From Kiritimatiellia bacterium (GTDB lineage: Bacteria; Verrucomicrobiota; Kiritimatiellia; CAIQIC01; Lenti-01): a DNA stretch of 43,718 bases. The translations under genes were made by a program, and so were the position numbers. Positions 7,436-14,755 of the stretch are shown in pieces. The notes beneath the pieces are model-generated. The model was not told the origin of the DNA. It saw only the letters and a list, made by a program, of their open reading frames with translations, and searched no databases. How positions within the stretch are numbered: the stretch's first letter is position 1; each line of letters starts with the position of its first letter. The stretch spans positions 1 to 43,718 of the forward strand of contig JAFXQI010000007.1 of assembly GCA_017527155.1 (NCBI GenBank), written 5' to 3'.

Positions 7436-8389
7436 TCAGACGGGGATGACTTCGATGCGGGAATCGACGGCGTCCTTGAGGGTTCGCTCGACGAGCAGCT
7501 GGAGGGTGTGGGAGGCGCCGGGGCAGGTGGCGCAGTGGCCCTTGAGGGAGACGTAGACTTTCCAGCCCTTGATGTCGACGAGTTCGAGGTCGCCGCCGTC
7601 CCGGCGGAGGGCGGGGCGTACGTCGGTTTCGAGCGCGGACTCGATTTTCTTGGCGATCTGGAAGGGGGAGGGATCGGCCGGGGCGGCGGGGGCGGCGGAG
7701 GCCGGGCAGGCGCCGCCGGAGGGGCAGGTGGCGCAGGCGTCGGGCCAGATGTCGTTGAGGATGTCCTGGATGCCGCCGGGGGCGTAGCGGCAGGCGCCGC
7801 ACATGCCGCCGGCCTTGAGGGCCGCGGTGACGTCGTCGACGGTGCGCAGGTGGAGCTCGCGGATCTTGCGGCGGAGGTAGGGTTCGGTGATGGCGAAGCA
7901 CTTGCAGACGATGCGGCCGTCTTCGTCGGCCTTCTCGCCGGAGAGCTTGACGCCCGCCGCGGCGAGGTCCACGCCGCGCTTGGCGGCCCAGTCGACGACG
8001 GCCGCTTCGAGGGCTTCGGCGCCCATCACGGAGCAGTGGATCTTCTGCTGGGGGAGGCCTTCGAGGTACTCGACGATGTCCTGGTTGCGGATGCGGAGCG
8101 CCTGGATGGGGGTCAGCCCCTTGCCTTCGATGAGCGCGCAGAGGGCTTCGGAGGCGGCGATGGCGGAGGTGCAGCCGAAGGTGAGGTACTTGGCTTCCGT
8201 GATGACGTCGTCGAGCGGGTTCTCGGCGCGGCGCACGCGGAAGGTGAATTTGAGCGCGTCGCCGCAGACGATGGAGCCGTGCTCGCCGACGCCGTCCGCG
8301 TTCTCGATCTCGCCGAGATGGGTGCCGGGCTTGCCTTGCACGGCGTCCATGAAGAGTTGTTTGGTCTTGTCGCTGTATTCCCAGGCCAT
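7436..8389 (-). CDS. nifU: Fe-S cluster scaffold NifU, three-domain form
   Basis: Encodes 317 residues, matching full-length NifU. Residues 1-130 are an IscU-type scaffold with its three cluster cysteines (VCGDALKF Cys42, FGCTSAIAAS Cys73, KIHCSVMG Cys119). Residues about 158-212 are the BFD-like [2Fe-2S] domain (VCKCF Cys162/164 and MCGACR Cys197/200). Residues about 243-317 are the C-terminal NifU domain with HCATCPGAS (CxxC Cys286/289). Between the last two is a Cys/Ala/Pro-rich linker with four more cysteines. It assembles clusters with sulfur from the NifS encoded next. No nitrogenase genes are visible, so it is probably for general Fe-S assembly. Confidence 0.96.
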   Translation of the reverse strand: MAWEYSDKTKQLFMDAVQGKPGTHLGEIENADGVGEHGSIVCGDALKFTFRVRRAENPLDDVITEAKYLTFGCTSAIAASEALCALIEGKGLTPIQALRIRNQDIVEYLEGLPQQKIHCSVMGAEALEAAVVDWAAKRGVDLAAAGVKLSGEKADEDGRIVCKCFAITEPYLRRKIRELHLRTVDDVTAALKAGGMCGACRYAPGGIQDILNDIWPDACATCPSGGACPASAAPAAPADPSPFQIAKKIESALETDVRPALRRDGGDLELVDIKGWKVYVSLKGHCATCPGASHTLQLLVERTLKDAVDSRIEVIPV

Positions 8390-8504
8390 GGCCGTTTCCT
8401 TTCAATCCCCACCAATCTACACCACCGGCGCGCTTTTGCAAGGCGGGCGCGGGGGCGGGCCGGCGGATGTGCGTTCATGGGCGGGAGGATGGGGGGGAAA
8501 AACA

Positions 8505-8537
8505 CGGGAAAACATCAAGGTTTTCCGTAATCTCAAA
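8505..8537 (+). repeat. Dispersed repeat J, copy 2
   Basis: CGGGAAAACATCAAGGTTTTCCG followed by TAATCTCAAA. It matches 249-281 with a few substitutions that keep the short hairpin. It lies between nifU and the glycosyltransferase promoter. Confidence 0.6.
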
Positions 8538-8568
8538 CGATGCCGGGCGGGGGCCGGGGAGAAAACTT

Positions 8569-8597
8569 TTGACGGGGGGCGCGGGGGTGCCTATATA
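8569..8597 (+). promoter_or_regulatory. Sigma-70-type promoter for the glycosyltransferase gene
   Basis: TTGACG at 8569-8574, a 17-bp spacer, and TATATA at 8592-8597. The predicted transcript would start about 7 bases before the ATG at 8611, so the mRNA has almost no leader. Confidence 0.65.
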
Positions 8598-8610
8598 CGG
8601 CGGGGAAGCC

Positions 8611-9669
8611 ATGAGCGAAGAAGGAAACCATCCGAACGAAACCGGGCCGGCGCTGTCGGTCGTCATCCCGACGATGGGCCGGGCGATCCTGCTGAAGACG
8701 CTGGAGTCGCTGGCGGCCGCGGAGGGGTTCGGGGAAATCGAGGTGTGCGTGGCGGGGAAGGTCCCGGACGCGGAGGTGGCGGCGGGGCTCCGGGCGTTCC
8801 TGGAAAAGCACCCGAACGTGCGGCATCTGGACATCCGCTTCGAGACGGGCGACTCCAGCCGCAAGAAGAACGCGGGGGCGGCGGCGACGTCGGCGCCGCT
8901 GGTGGCGTTCCTGGACGACGACGTGGAGGTGGCGCGGGACTGGCCGCGGCAGATCCGCGAACCGTTCGCCGACGCGCCGGTGGGGCTGGCGTGCGGGCCG
9001 AGCCTGGTGCCGGACCAGCTGCCGCCCTGGGCGCGCTGGGCGGGGCTGGCGCTGGCATCGCCGGCGGCGGGGTACGTGGCGGAGCGCTACCGGCAGAACC
9101 GGGATGTGCCGTATCCCGTGGACTGGGACCGGATCATCGGCTGCAACGCGGTGTACCGGCGGGTGGCGTTCGAGCAGATGGGGGGATTCCCGGCGGATTT
9201 CTATCCGGGGGAGGAGATGATCGCGGCCTACCGGACGGAGAAGCTGGGGTGGGGTCTGCGGTTCCTGCCGGAGGCGAAGGTGTGGCACTATCCGCGGTCG
9301 TCGCCGGGACGGTTCTGGAAGCAGATGTGGGGCTACGGGGCGACGCGGATCCGCCTGCTGCGCGCGGGGGTGTCGTTCCACGCGGCGCCGCTGGTGCCGG
9401 GGTTGTGGGTGGCGGCGACGCTGGCTCTCGCGGTGGCGTCGGCGTGGTCGCGCGCGGCGCGCTGGCTGCTGGCGGGGGAGCTGGCGGCGTACGCGCTGGT
9501 GGCGCTGGCGGTGGCGGCGTGGACGGTGCGGCGTACGCACCGGGCGTGCGACTGGGCGCTCGCGGCGGTGGTGCCGATGATGCACGCGGCGTACGGGCTG
9601 GCGGAGTGGGCGGAGCTGCTGCGGCCGGGGCGGGACTTCACGGAGAGACGAGTGACGAGTGGCGAGTGA
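8611..9669 (+). CDS. Family 2 glycosyltransferase with C-terminal membrane segments
   Basis: ATG 8611 gives 352 residues, preceded by GGCGGGGAAG. The N-terminal GT-A fold shows LSVVIPTMGR (nucleotide-sugar binding), RKKNAGAAATSAPLVAFLDDDV with the metal-binding DDD at 102-104, and the late EEMIAAYRTEKLGWGLRFLPEAKVWH acceptor-site region. After about residue 250 come two or three hydrophobic segments (VPGLWVAATLALAVASAW, LAAYALVALAVAAW), placing the enzyme on the inner membrane. This fits lipid-linked sugar or polysaccharide synthesis, but the exact sugar cannot be read. The last residues (TERRVTSGE) and the stop are encoded by a GTGACGA tandem repeat, so the C-terminus has been altered by that repeat. 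Confidence 0.87.
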   Translation: MSEEGNHPNETGPALSVVIPTMGRAILLKTLESLAAAEGFGEIEVCVAGKVPDAEVAAGLRAFLEKHPNVRHLDIRFETGDSSRKKNAGAAATSAPLVAFLDDDVEVARDWPRQIREPFADAPVGLACGPSLVPDQLPPWARWAGLALASPAAGYVAERYRQNRDVPYPVDWDRIIGCNAVYRRVAFEQMGGFPADFYPGEEMIAAYRTEKLGWGLRFLPEAKVWHYPRSSPGRFWKQMWGYGATRIRLLRAGVSFHAAPLVPGLWVAATLALAVASAWSRAARWLLAGELAAYALVALAVAAWTVRRTHRACDWALAAVVPMMHAAYGLAEWAELLRPGRDFTERRVTSGE

Positions 9670-9672
9670 CGA
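9645..9672 (+). repeat. Four 7-bp units (GTGACGA) forming the 3' end of the glycosyltransferase gene
   Basis: GAGACGA, GTGACGA, GTGGCGA, GTGACGA. The gene's TGA stop at 9667-9669 is inside the last unit. A perfect four-unit version lies at 13041-13068. Confidence 0.8.
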
Positions 9673-9710
9673 GTTTGCGGTGCGTCTGCGGGCGGGGACG
9701 TGCTTGGGAC

Positions 9711-9744
9711 AAGCGGGCGAGGCCGCCCGCGCTCCGACAGGCGG
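9711..9744 (+). repeat. Dispersed repeat E, copy 1
   Basis: AAGCGGGCGAGGCCGCCCGC then GCTCCGACAGGCGG; the first part folds as a hairpin. A second copy is at 19967-19997. It lies directly at the 3' end of ptsI and could form the hairpin closing that transcript. Confidence 0.6.
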
Positions 9745-9745
9745 C

Positions 9746-11539
9746 TCAGTCGTCGAGGAGGTCGGGGGTGTGGGAGGAGAGGAAGGTGCGGCAGGCGGAG
9801 AGGATGGCGTCGGGGGTCTCCAGGGTCAGGACGTGGTCGGCCAGGGTGCGGGCTTCGTCCAGGCGAAGGGAACGGATGACGTGCTTGATGCCGGGGATGG
9901 CATCGGGGGAGGTGCTCAGGGCGCTGACGCCGAGGCCGACCAGCAGGGGGGCGAGTTCGGGGTGCCACGCCATTTCGCCGCAGACGCAGGCGGGGATGCC
10001 GGCGACCTGCGCGGCGGCCGCGGTAAGGCGGATGAGGCGGAGGATGGCCGGGTGCGCCAGGGGGCAGAGGTGCGCGACGCGCTCGTTGCCGCGGTCGGCC
10101 GCCAGGGTGTACTGGGTGAGGTCGTTGGTGCCGATGCTGAAGAAGGAGACGTGCGTGGCCAGCCAGGCGGCGGTGAGCGCCGCGGAGGGGACTTCGACCA
10201 TGACGCCGACGGGGATGTCGCGGCGGTGGGGGATGCCTTCGGCGGTGAGTTCGTCGGCGCACGCCAGACGGACGGCTTCGGCGGCGCGCAGGTCGGCGAG
10301 GTCGTTGACCATCGGGTACATGATGCGCAGGTTGGAGCTCTCGGCCGCGGCCCGGAGGAGGGCCCGCAGCTGGGGCTTGAAGAGGTCGGGGCGGGCGAGG
10401 CACAGGCGCAGGGCGCGGCAGCCCATCGCGGGGTTGTCTTCGGGGGGGAAGTCGAGGTGCCGGGTGAGTTTGTCGCCGCCGAGGTCGAGGGTGCGGACGG
10501 TGACGGGCGCGGGGGCGAGGGAGCGGGCGATGGAGGTGTAGGCGCGCAGTTGCCGGTCTTCGTCGGGCAGGGTGGTGCCGTCCATGAAGAGGTATTCGCT
10601 GCGGAAGAGGCCGACGCCGTCGGCGCCCGCGGCGAGGACGCGCGGGGCGGCGTCGGGGGATTCGATGTTGGCACGCAGGGCGATGGGGGTGCCGTCGAGG
10701 GTCTCGGAGGGGAGGTCGCGGAGTTTGGCGAGGCGGGCGCCGAGGCGGTTCCTGGCGCGGATGCGCTTGGCGGCGGCGGACTGGCGGGCGGGGGCGGGCC
10801 GGAAGACGAGGAGCCCGGCGGTGCCGTCGAGGAGGACGGGTCCGGGGGCGGGCGGGGCCGCGGGGCCCCAGTCGGGGATGCCGACGAGGGCGGGGATGCC
10901 CAGGGAGCGGGCGAGGATGGCGGTGTGGGAGGTGGGGCCGCCTTCGGCGGTGGCCAGGGCGAGGAGGCTGTCGCGCGGGGCGGCGGCAAGGTCGGAGGGG
11001 GACAAGTCGCGTGCGTAGAGGATGTGGGGGGTGGCGGGCAGGTCGGCGGAATCGGCCTGCCCGGCGAGGAGGCGCAGGAGGCGGAGGGCGACGTCGCGGA
11101 CGTCGGCGGCGCGCTCGCGGAGGTAGGGGTCGGCGAGGGCGGCGAGGGCGGCGGCGTATTTGCCGGAGACGGTCTGGACGGCGCGCGCGGCGTTGAGGCG
11201 GCTGGCGCGGATGGCGGTGCGGATTTCGCCGGTGTATTCGGGGTCGGCCAGGGCGGCGAGCTGGGCCTCGAAGAGGGCCGCGGCGTCGGGGTTGCCCGCG
11301 GCGGCGAGGTTGGCCTGCAATTCGCGCAGGCGGGCGGTGGCGGCGGCGAGGGCGGCGTCGAGCCGGCGGAGTTCGACGGGGGCGCGGGAGGGGGGGACGG
11401 GGTCTTCGGGGACGGGCGGGGGCGCGGTTTCGAGGCGGTGGAGGGGGCCGAAGGCGATGCCGTCGGCGACGCCGATCCCGCGGAGGATGATTTCCGGGAG
11501 CGGGGGGGGCTGGGGGGGGGAGGAGGGGGCTTCGGACAT
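9746..11539 (-). CDS. ptsI: Phosphoenolpyruvate-protein phosphotransferase (PTS enzyme I)
   Basis: ATG 11539 gives 597 residues; a TTG two codons upstream is possible. EI takes phosphate from PEP and gives it to HPr. Landmarks: N-terminal GIGVADGIAFGP, helical HPr-binding region (residues 55-160), the phosphorylated histidine in EGGPTSHTAILAR (His205), GADGVGLFRSEYLF, TLDLGGDKL, NPAMGCRALR, MYPMV, GVMVEVPSAAL, FFSIGTNDLTQYTLAADR, and the catalytic cysteine region ACVCGEMAWHPE. All domains are intact. It is the third gene of hprK-ptsH-ptsI, 184 bp after ptsH, with an inverted repeat in that gap. No EIIA/B/C gene is in the window, suggesting a regulatory role. Confidence 0.96.
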   Translation of the reverse strand: MSEAPSSPPQPPPLPEIILRGIGVADGIAFGPLHRLETAPPPVPEDPVPPSRAPVELRRLDAALAAATARLRELQANLAAAGNPDAAALFEAQLAALADPEYTGEIRTAIRASRLNAARAVQTVSGKYAAALAALADPYLRERAADVRDVALRLLRLLAGQADSADLPATPHILYARDLSPSDLAAAPRDSLLALATAEGGPTSHTAILARSLGIPALVGIPDWGPAAPPAPGPVLLDGTAGLLVFRPAPARQSAAAKRIRARNRLGARLAKLRDLPSETLDGTPIALRANIESPDAAPRVLAAGADGVGLFRSEYLFMDGTTLPDEDRQLRAYTSIARSLAPAPVTVRTLDLGGDKLTRHLDFPPEDNPAMGCRALRLCLARPDLFKPQLRALLRAAAESSNLRIMYPMVNDLADLRAAEAVRLACADELTAEGIPHRRDIPVGVMVEVPSAALTAAWLATHVSFFSIGTNDLTQYTLAADRGNERVAHLCPLAHPAILRLIRLTAAAAQVAGIPACVCGEMAWHPELAPLLVGLGVSALSTSPDAIPGIKHVIRSLRLDEARTLADHVLTLETPDAILSACRTFLSSHTPDLLDD

Positions 11540-11540
11540 T

Positions 11541-11673
11541 TTCAAAACAACTCAAACAACTTGGAAGACAACTCGCGGCAATTCGCAGGACTGGTTGCGG
11601 AAGGCCGGGAAAAACAATCTTGCCGCATGACCCTCCCCGGTCTTCCAAATCGGTTGTTTGGAGTTGTTTTGGA
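11541..11673. repeat. Long imperfect inverted repeat between ptsH and ptsI
   Basis: The left arm, 11541-11570 (TTCAAAACAACTCAAACAAC...), pairs with the right arm, 11641-11673 (TCTTCCAAATCGGTTGTTTG...), over about 29 bp with a 4-nt and a 1-nt bulge. The loop is about 70 bp. It begins 2 bp from the ptsI ATG, so the mRNA would carry the stem just before the ribosome site. The right arm continues with two more GAGTTGTT units. Confidence 0.7.
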
Positions 11674-11723
11674 GTTGTTCGAGTTGTTTTTGGGACCGGA
11701 TGCCTGGAGGGGCGGCATGGGGA

Positions 11724-12059
11724 CTAGTCCTCGAAGAATTTTTTGTCGAAGAGGTCGACCATTTCGTCGAGGGCCTCGGCGGCTTCGGGGCCTTCGGCGG
11801 TGAGGACCATGACGGCGCCGCAGTGGCCTTCGAGGGTCAGCAGGCCCATGATGGACTTGGCGTTGACGCGGAGGCCTTCTTTTTCGATGTAGATGTCGCA
11901 GGGGTGGCGGCTGGCGGCCTTCACGAGGAGGGAGGCGGGGCGCGCGTGGATGCCGTAGCGGTTGAGGACGGTGACGCGCCGGACGTGGGGGCCGCCGGCG
12001 GGGGCGCCGGGGGCCGCGGGGGCTTTCTTCTCGGGGTTCGGTTGGGGCTTGTCGCTCAC
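11724..12059 (-). CDS. ptsH: Phosphocarrier protein HPr with N-terminal extension
   Basis: GTG 12059 gives 111 residues, overlapping the hprK stop by a GTGA motif, so the two are translationally coupled. HPr carries phosphate from EI on a histidine (NRYGIHARPASLL, His38 here) and is phosphorylated by HprK on a serine (VNAKSIMGLLTL, Ser69). Both residues are present, so both modifications are possible. HPr is usually 85-90 residues; this one has a 25-residue Pro/Ala/Lys extension before the fold (MSDKPQPNPEKKAPAAPGAP), probably disordered. Acts in the cytoplasm with the flanking hprK and ptsI products. Confidence 0.95.
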   Translation of the reverse strand: MSDKPQPNPEKKAPAAPGAPAGGPHVRRVTVLNRYGIHARPASLLVKAASRHPCDIYIEKEGLRVNAKSIMGLLTLEGHCGAVMVLTAEGPEAAEALDEMVDLFDKKFFED

Positions 12060-13030
12060 GGGTGGTTGGGTTTTTCTTTCCTGGAAAGGGTTTCCATGAT
12101 GCGGGCGTCCAGTTCGCGCGCCGCGTCGTGGCCCATCTGCTTGAGGCGGCAGTTGAGGGCGGCGATCTCGACCACGTTGGTCACGTCGCGCCCCGGCGCC
12201 ACCGGAAGGGTGATGAGGGGAATCTCCACTCCTAGCACGTTCCGGGTGGTCGTGTCCAGCCCCGTCCGGTCGATGTCGTCGGGGGCGGAGCCGGCGCGGC
12301 GCATGCGGATGATCAGGTCGAGGGTCGTGGAGTCGCGCATCGCCGCCGCCCCGAAGAGGCTCGGGACGTGCATGATGCCCAGGCCGCGGATCTCCATGTG
12401 CTCGCGGATGATCCCCACGGCGCTGCCCAGGACCGCGCCGGTGGAGAGGCGGGTGAGGACGATGGCGTCGTCGGAGATGAGGGAGTGTCCGCGCTTGATG
12501 AGGGAGAGGGCGATTTCGGACTTGCCGATGCCGGGTTCGCCTTCGAGGAGCACGCCGATGCCGTTGATGTCCACGAGGGTGCCGGGCAGGCGCAGGCGCG
12601 GGGAGCCGAGGTTCTGGAGCAGGACGGTGGCCGCGTTCATGAAGTCGCCCGTGATCATGCGGGTGCGCAGGACGGGGACGTGGAGGCCGGAGAGGGCGGC
12701 GCGGGCGTACGGGGGCGTGCGGCGGCCGCGGCAGAGGACGATGCCGGGGACGTCGCCGAGGGCGAGGACGCGGGCGGCGCGCTCCTCGGGGGGGAGGTAG
12801 GAGAGGTAGCCGGTTTCGGCGAGGCCGAGGACCTGGATGCGCTTGTTGGCGTAGTGGCGGAGGTAGCCGGCGAGGGCGAGTCCGGGGCGGTTGAGGGCGA
12901 GCTCGACGATGCGGTGGGAGGCGGCGTGCTCCTCGTTGAGCTCCCAGTCGAGCTGGAGGGATTCGCGTCCGGCGCGGTAGAAGTCCGCGACGGTCAGGAC
13001 GGGCCGGTGGTAGTTGGGAGGGACGCTCAT
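12056..13030 (-). CDS. hprK: HPr kinase/phosphorylase
   Basis: ATG 13030 gives 324 residues, the usual length; the frame open further upstream is repeat DNA. The enzyme phosphorylates and dephosphorylates HPr on serine. The N-terminal domain (about 1-140) precedes the kinase domain with Walker A GEPGIGKS at 164-171, RGHSLISDDA, EIRGLGIM, and the HprK signature LGVEIPLITLPVAPGRDVTN and VVEIAALN. In the better known HprKs a VHG histidine precedes the Walker A motif by about 25 residues; here the aligned spot reads LPG (149-150), so this histidine seems to be missing. The rest is intact. First gene of hprK-ptsH-ptsI. Confidence 0.95.
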   Translation of the reverse strand: MSVPPNYHRPVLTVADFYRAGRESLQLDWELNEEHAASHRIVELALNRPGLALAGYLRHYANKRIQVLGLAETGYLSYLPPEERAARVLALGDVPGIVLCRGRRTPPYARAALSGLHVPVLRTRMITGDFMNAATVLLQNLGSPRLRLPGTLVDINGIGVLLEGEPGIGKSEIALSLIKRGHSLISDDAIVLTRLSTGAVLGSAVGIIREHMEIRGLGIMHVPSLFGAAAMRDSTTLDLIIRMRRAGSAPDDIDRTGLDTTTRNVLGVEIPLITLPVAPGRDVTNVVEIAALNCRLKQMGHDAARELDARIMETLSRKEKPNHP

Positions 13031-13040
13031 GGGAGGGGGA

Positions 13041-13068
13041 GTGACGAGTGACGAGTGACGAGTGACGA
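13041..13068 (+). repeat. Four perfect GTGACGA units upstream of hprK
   Basis: GTGACGA repeated four times, 11 bp before the hprK start on the opposite strand. It is the same 7-bp unit found at 9645-9672. Confidence 0.85.
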
Positions 13069-13270
13069 GAGGGCGGCGGCGGGGCGGAAGGGGGCGGCGG
13101 GTTTGACCGTGGAGGGGGTCGAAACCTGGGCTGGACGGGTATCGGGGGATGGAATGGGACTCACCGCATGTTCCTCGTTTGCCCTTGCAGTGTACGGCGT
13201 GCGGGCGGGGGGCGCAAGTTTTCTTTGCGGGGGATTTGCGGGCGGGGGGAGGCGGTCGGGCGGGGGGGAC

Positions 13271-13478
13271 AGGCCTGCGGCGCAAACACGGAGGGGACGG
13301 AGGAAGGAGGCACGGAGGTTCTTTTGATGGGGCGTTTATAGGAGGGGCCTCCGCGCGCTCCAAACTCTTCAACAAGGGCCAAGGAACGAAAAAGGAGGTT
13401 GCCGCGGGCGCGAAGCTCCCTCCCGGCAACCTCCGTGTCTCCGTGCCTTCGTTTCCTCCGTGTTTGGCGCCGCAGGCC
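13271..13478. repeat. Long inverted repeat with ~50-bp arms
   Basis: The left arm 13271-13320 (AGGCCTGCGGCGCAAACACG ... CACGGAGGTT) pairs with the right arm 13428-13478 (AACCTCCGTGTCTCCGTGCC ... GCCGCAGGCC). There is one 1-nt gap and several mismatches. The loop is about 107 bp and contains a further hairpin (GGAGGTTGCCG / CGGCAACCTCC at 13394-13434). It lies between hprK and an XRE gene; the rest of 13031-13605 holds no supported gene. Confidence 0.75.
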
Positions 13479-13605
13479 CATTCCTCAAGAGAAAACCTCA
13501 ACTGACCGGCATTCTGGCCTGGCCCCTTTTCTGACCTGAACAAGCATCGCGGGACTTTCGGAGGTGCGGCCACGCCGCTTGGCGTGGGAAAAGTTTCGGA
13601 GAGAT

Positions 13606-13680
13606 GTGAAAGATTCTGTGGGAGGGGCCCGAGTATCGAGGTGAAGGGCGGCGTGTGGACAGGGTGTCCGGCCGCGAATG
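13606..13680 (+). repeat. Dispersed repeat F, copy 1
   Basis: GTGAAAGATTCTGTGGGAGG, then CGAGTATCGAGGTGAAGGGC and ending GTGTCCGGCCGCGAATG. Copies at 14614-14685, 15185-15250 and 20432-20505 are all on the plus strand. This copy overlaps the first possible start codon of the next gene. Confidence 0.75.
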
Positions 13681-14001
13681 ACACGGATGAATGGAAACAC
13701 CAACAGATGGAAACAGCCTCCGCTCCACCCGTCCGACGAGCCCCTGACGCCGGAACGCCTCCAGGACGCCTACGACGCCATGCGCCGAACGTTTGCCGCG
13801 AACCTCCGCCACATCCGCAGGGAACGGGGATTCAAAAGCTACGGCGCCGCCCTCGGGCTTGGGGTGTCCACCAGCACCTGGGGGCGCTGGGAGTCCGCAC
13901 AGCGCTTCCCCACGCCCCCTCTCCTCGCCGGCATCGCCCTCCTCCTCCAGACGCCGGTCGCCGACTTCTTCGCCGACATCCCTCCCGAGGAGCCAGAATG
14001 A
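13678..14001 (+). CDS. XRE-family helix-turn-helix protein
   Basis: Encodes up to 107 residues; ATG 13678 lies in the end of repeat F, and ATG 13687 or 13780 are alternatives. The helix-turn-helix is in the second half: FAANLRHIRRERGFKSYGAA, then LGVSTSTWGRWESAQRFPTP and LLAGIALLLQTPVADFFADI, a typical Cro/CI-type five-helix fold. It probably binds DNA as a dimer to regulate nearby genes. There is no attached toxin or sensor domain and no partner gene directly beside it. Because repeat F ends exactly at its start, the repeat has probably supplied or replaced its upstream region. Confidence 0.75.
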   Translation: MTRMNGNTNRWKQPPLHPSDEPLTPERLQDAYDAMRRTFAANLRHIRRERGFKSYGAALGLGVSTSTWGRWESAQRFPTPPLLAGIALLLQTPVADFFADIPPEEPE

Positions 14002-14017
14002 GGTCCGCCGTTTGCCT

Positions 14018-14130
14018 GGAGCGGTCCCAGAAACAGGTCAGCTTCTGCTTGGTCTTCTTGTGGTGGGGCGAGCTCTCCGAGCGAGCCGTTCCAACCGTTT
14101 GAGCGGCTCGCACGGAGTGCTCGCCCCACC
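14018..14130 (+). repeat. Dispersed repeat C, full hairpin copy
   Basis: GGAGCGGTCCC leads into a 69-bp hairpin at 14062-14130 (GGTGGGGCGAGCTCTCCGAG ... GTGCTCGCCCCACC), about 26 paired bases with few mismatches. Half of it recurs at 617-697. It sits just after the XRE gene and may act as its terminator. Confidence 0.7.
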
Positions 14131-14154
14131 AAGGGGCCCATGCCACGGTGTCCT

Positions 14155-14272
14155 GCGGACGCGCGGAAGCGCGTCCCTCCCCGTGGAGAGCGCAGCGGGA
14201 GGGTCGCGCTTCCGCGCGACCTTGTGGGAGGAACACGTCTGGGAAGCTACAGAAAAACGTAAGCCGCTGTAG
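14155..14272 (+). repeat. Dispersed repeat A, copy 2
   Basis: The core GCGGACGCGCGGAAGCGCG to CGCGCGACC is followed by the tail TGTGGGAGGAACACGTCTGG and GAAGCTACAGAAAAACGTAA. The tail matches copy 3. It abuts repeat I. Confidence 0.75.
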
Positions 14273-14433
14273 GTTCCGGCTTGTTGCCACGGTGGCAACC
14301 CGAATGCATTGCGTTGGGGCCGAGCCAGCGCCAGTATGGCGCCATCAGACGGTGTTGGACATTCGGAACTGCAACCAATTGAAACGGAAGGAACTACTTC
14401 ATTGCCAACGAGCCGTGGAATGAAAATGCCGGA
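14270..14433 (+). repeat. Dispersed repeat I, copy 1
   Basis: About 164 bp beginning TAGGTTCCGGCTTGTTGCCA and ending GGAATGAAAATGCCGGAT. It matches 20264-20427 throughout, including the GAATGCATTGC, CGCCAGTATGG and CAACCAATTG blocks. Confidence 0.75.
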
Positions 14434-14435
14434 TA

Positions 14436-14607
14436 GAGCGGTTTCAAAAATAGTGTGGCCGAAAGCCGTTGTCTCACCAGCCATTTCCCACTGCGGACGC
14501 GCAGAAGCGCGTCCCTCCCCGTGTGGAGCGCAACGGGAGGGTCGCGCTTCCGCGCGACCTTGTGGTGGAAAAACGGCTGGGAAGCTACAGAAAAACTTAA
14601 ACCGCTC
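14436..14607 (+). repeat. Dispersed repeat A, copy 3, with terminal inverted repeats
   Basis: 172 bp bounded by GAGCGGTTT (14436-14444) and AAACCGCTC (14599-14607). It contains the same GCGCAGAAGCGCGTCCC core palindrome as the other copies. It is the most complete copy and defines the element's ends. No open frame inside looks like a transposase. Confidence 0.8.
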
Positions 14608-14613
14608 CAGAAA

Positions 14614-14685
14614 TGAACGATTTCGTGGGAGGGACGCGAGTATCGAGGTGAAGGGCGGCGTGGGCTTGGTGTCCGGCCGCGCGAC
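14614..14685 (+). repeat. Dispersed repeat F, copy 2
   Basis: GAACGATTTCGTGGGAGGGA, then CGAGTATCGAGGTGAAGGGC and GGTGTCCGGCCGCG. It follows directly after repeat A copy 3. With A, C and I, it fills 14002-14755, where I see no gene. Confidence 0.7.
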
Positions 14686-14755
14686 GAAAGGAGGTGTTCC
14701 GAAGAAGGAAGGCGAAAGACGGATGGGACGTGGCTGGCTGGCGCGCGGTGGAGGC

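Noticed and set aside
6208-8389. Nitrogen fixation locus
   Set aside because: nifS and nifU families are present, but no nitrogenase or nif regulatory genes are in the window; general Fe-S assembly is the simpler reading.
9659-11803. A 714-residue plus-strand frame opposite ptsI and ptsH
   Set aside because: Gly/Asp/Val-rich shadow of ptsI, which has every enzyme I motif on the other strand.
14436-14607. Element A as a transposase-bearing insertion sequence
   Set aside because: Too short (about 170 bp) and no transposase-like frame; kept as a non-autonomous repeat only.
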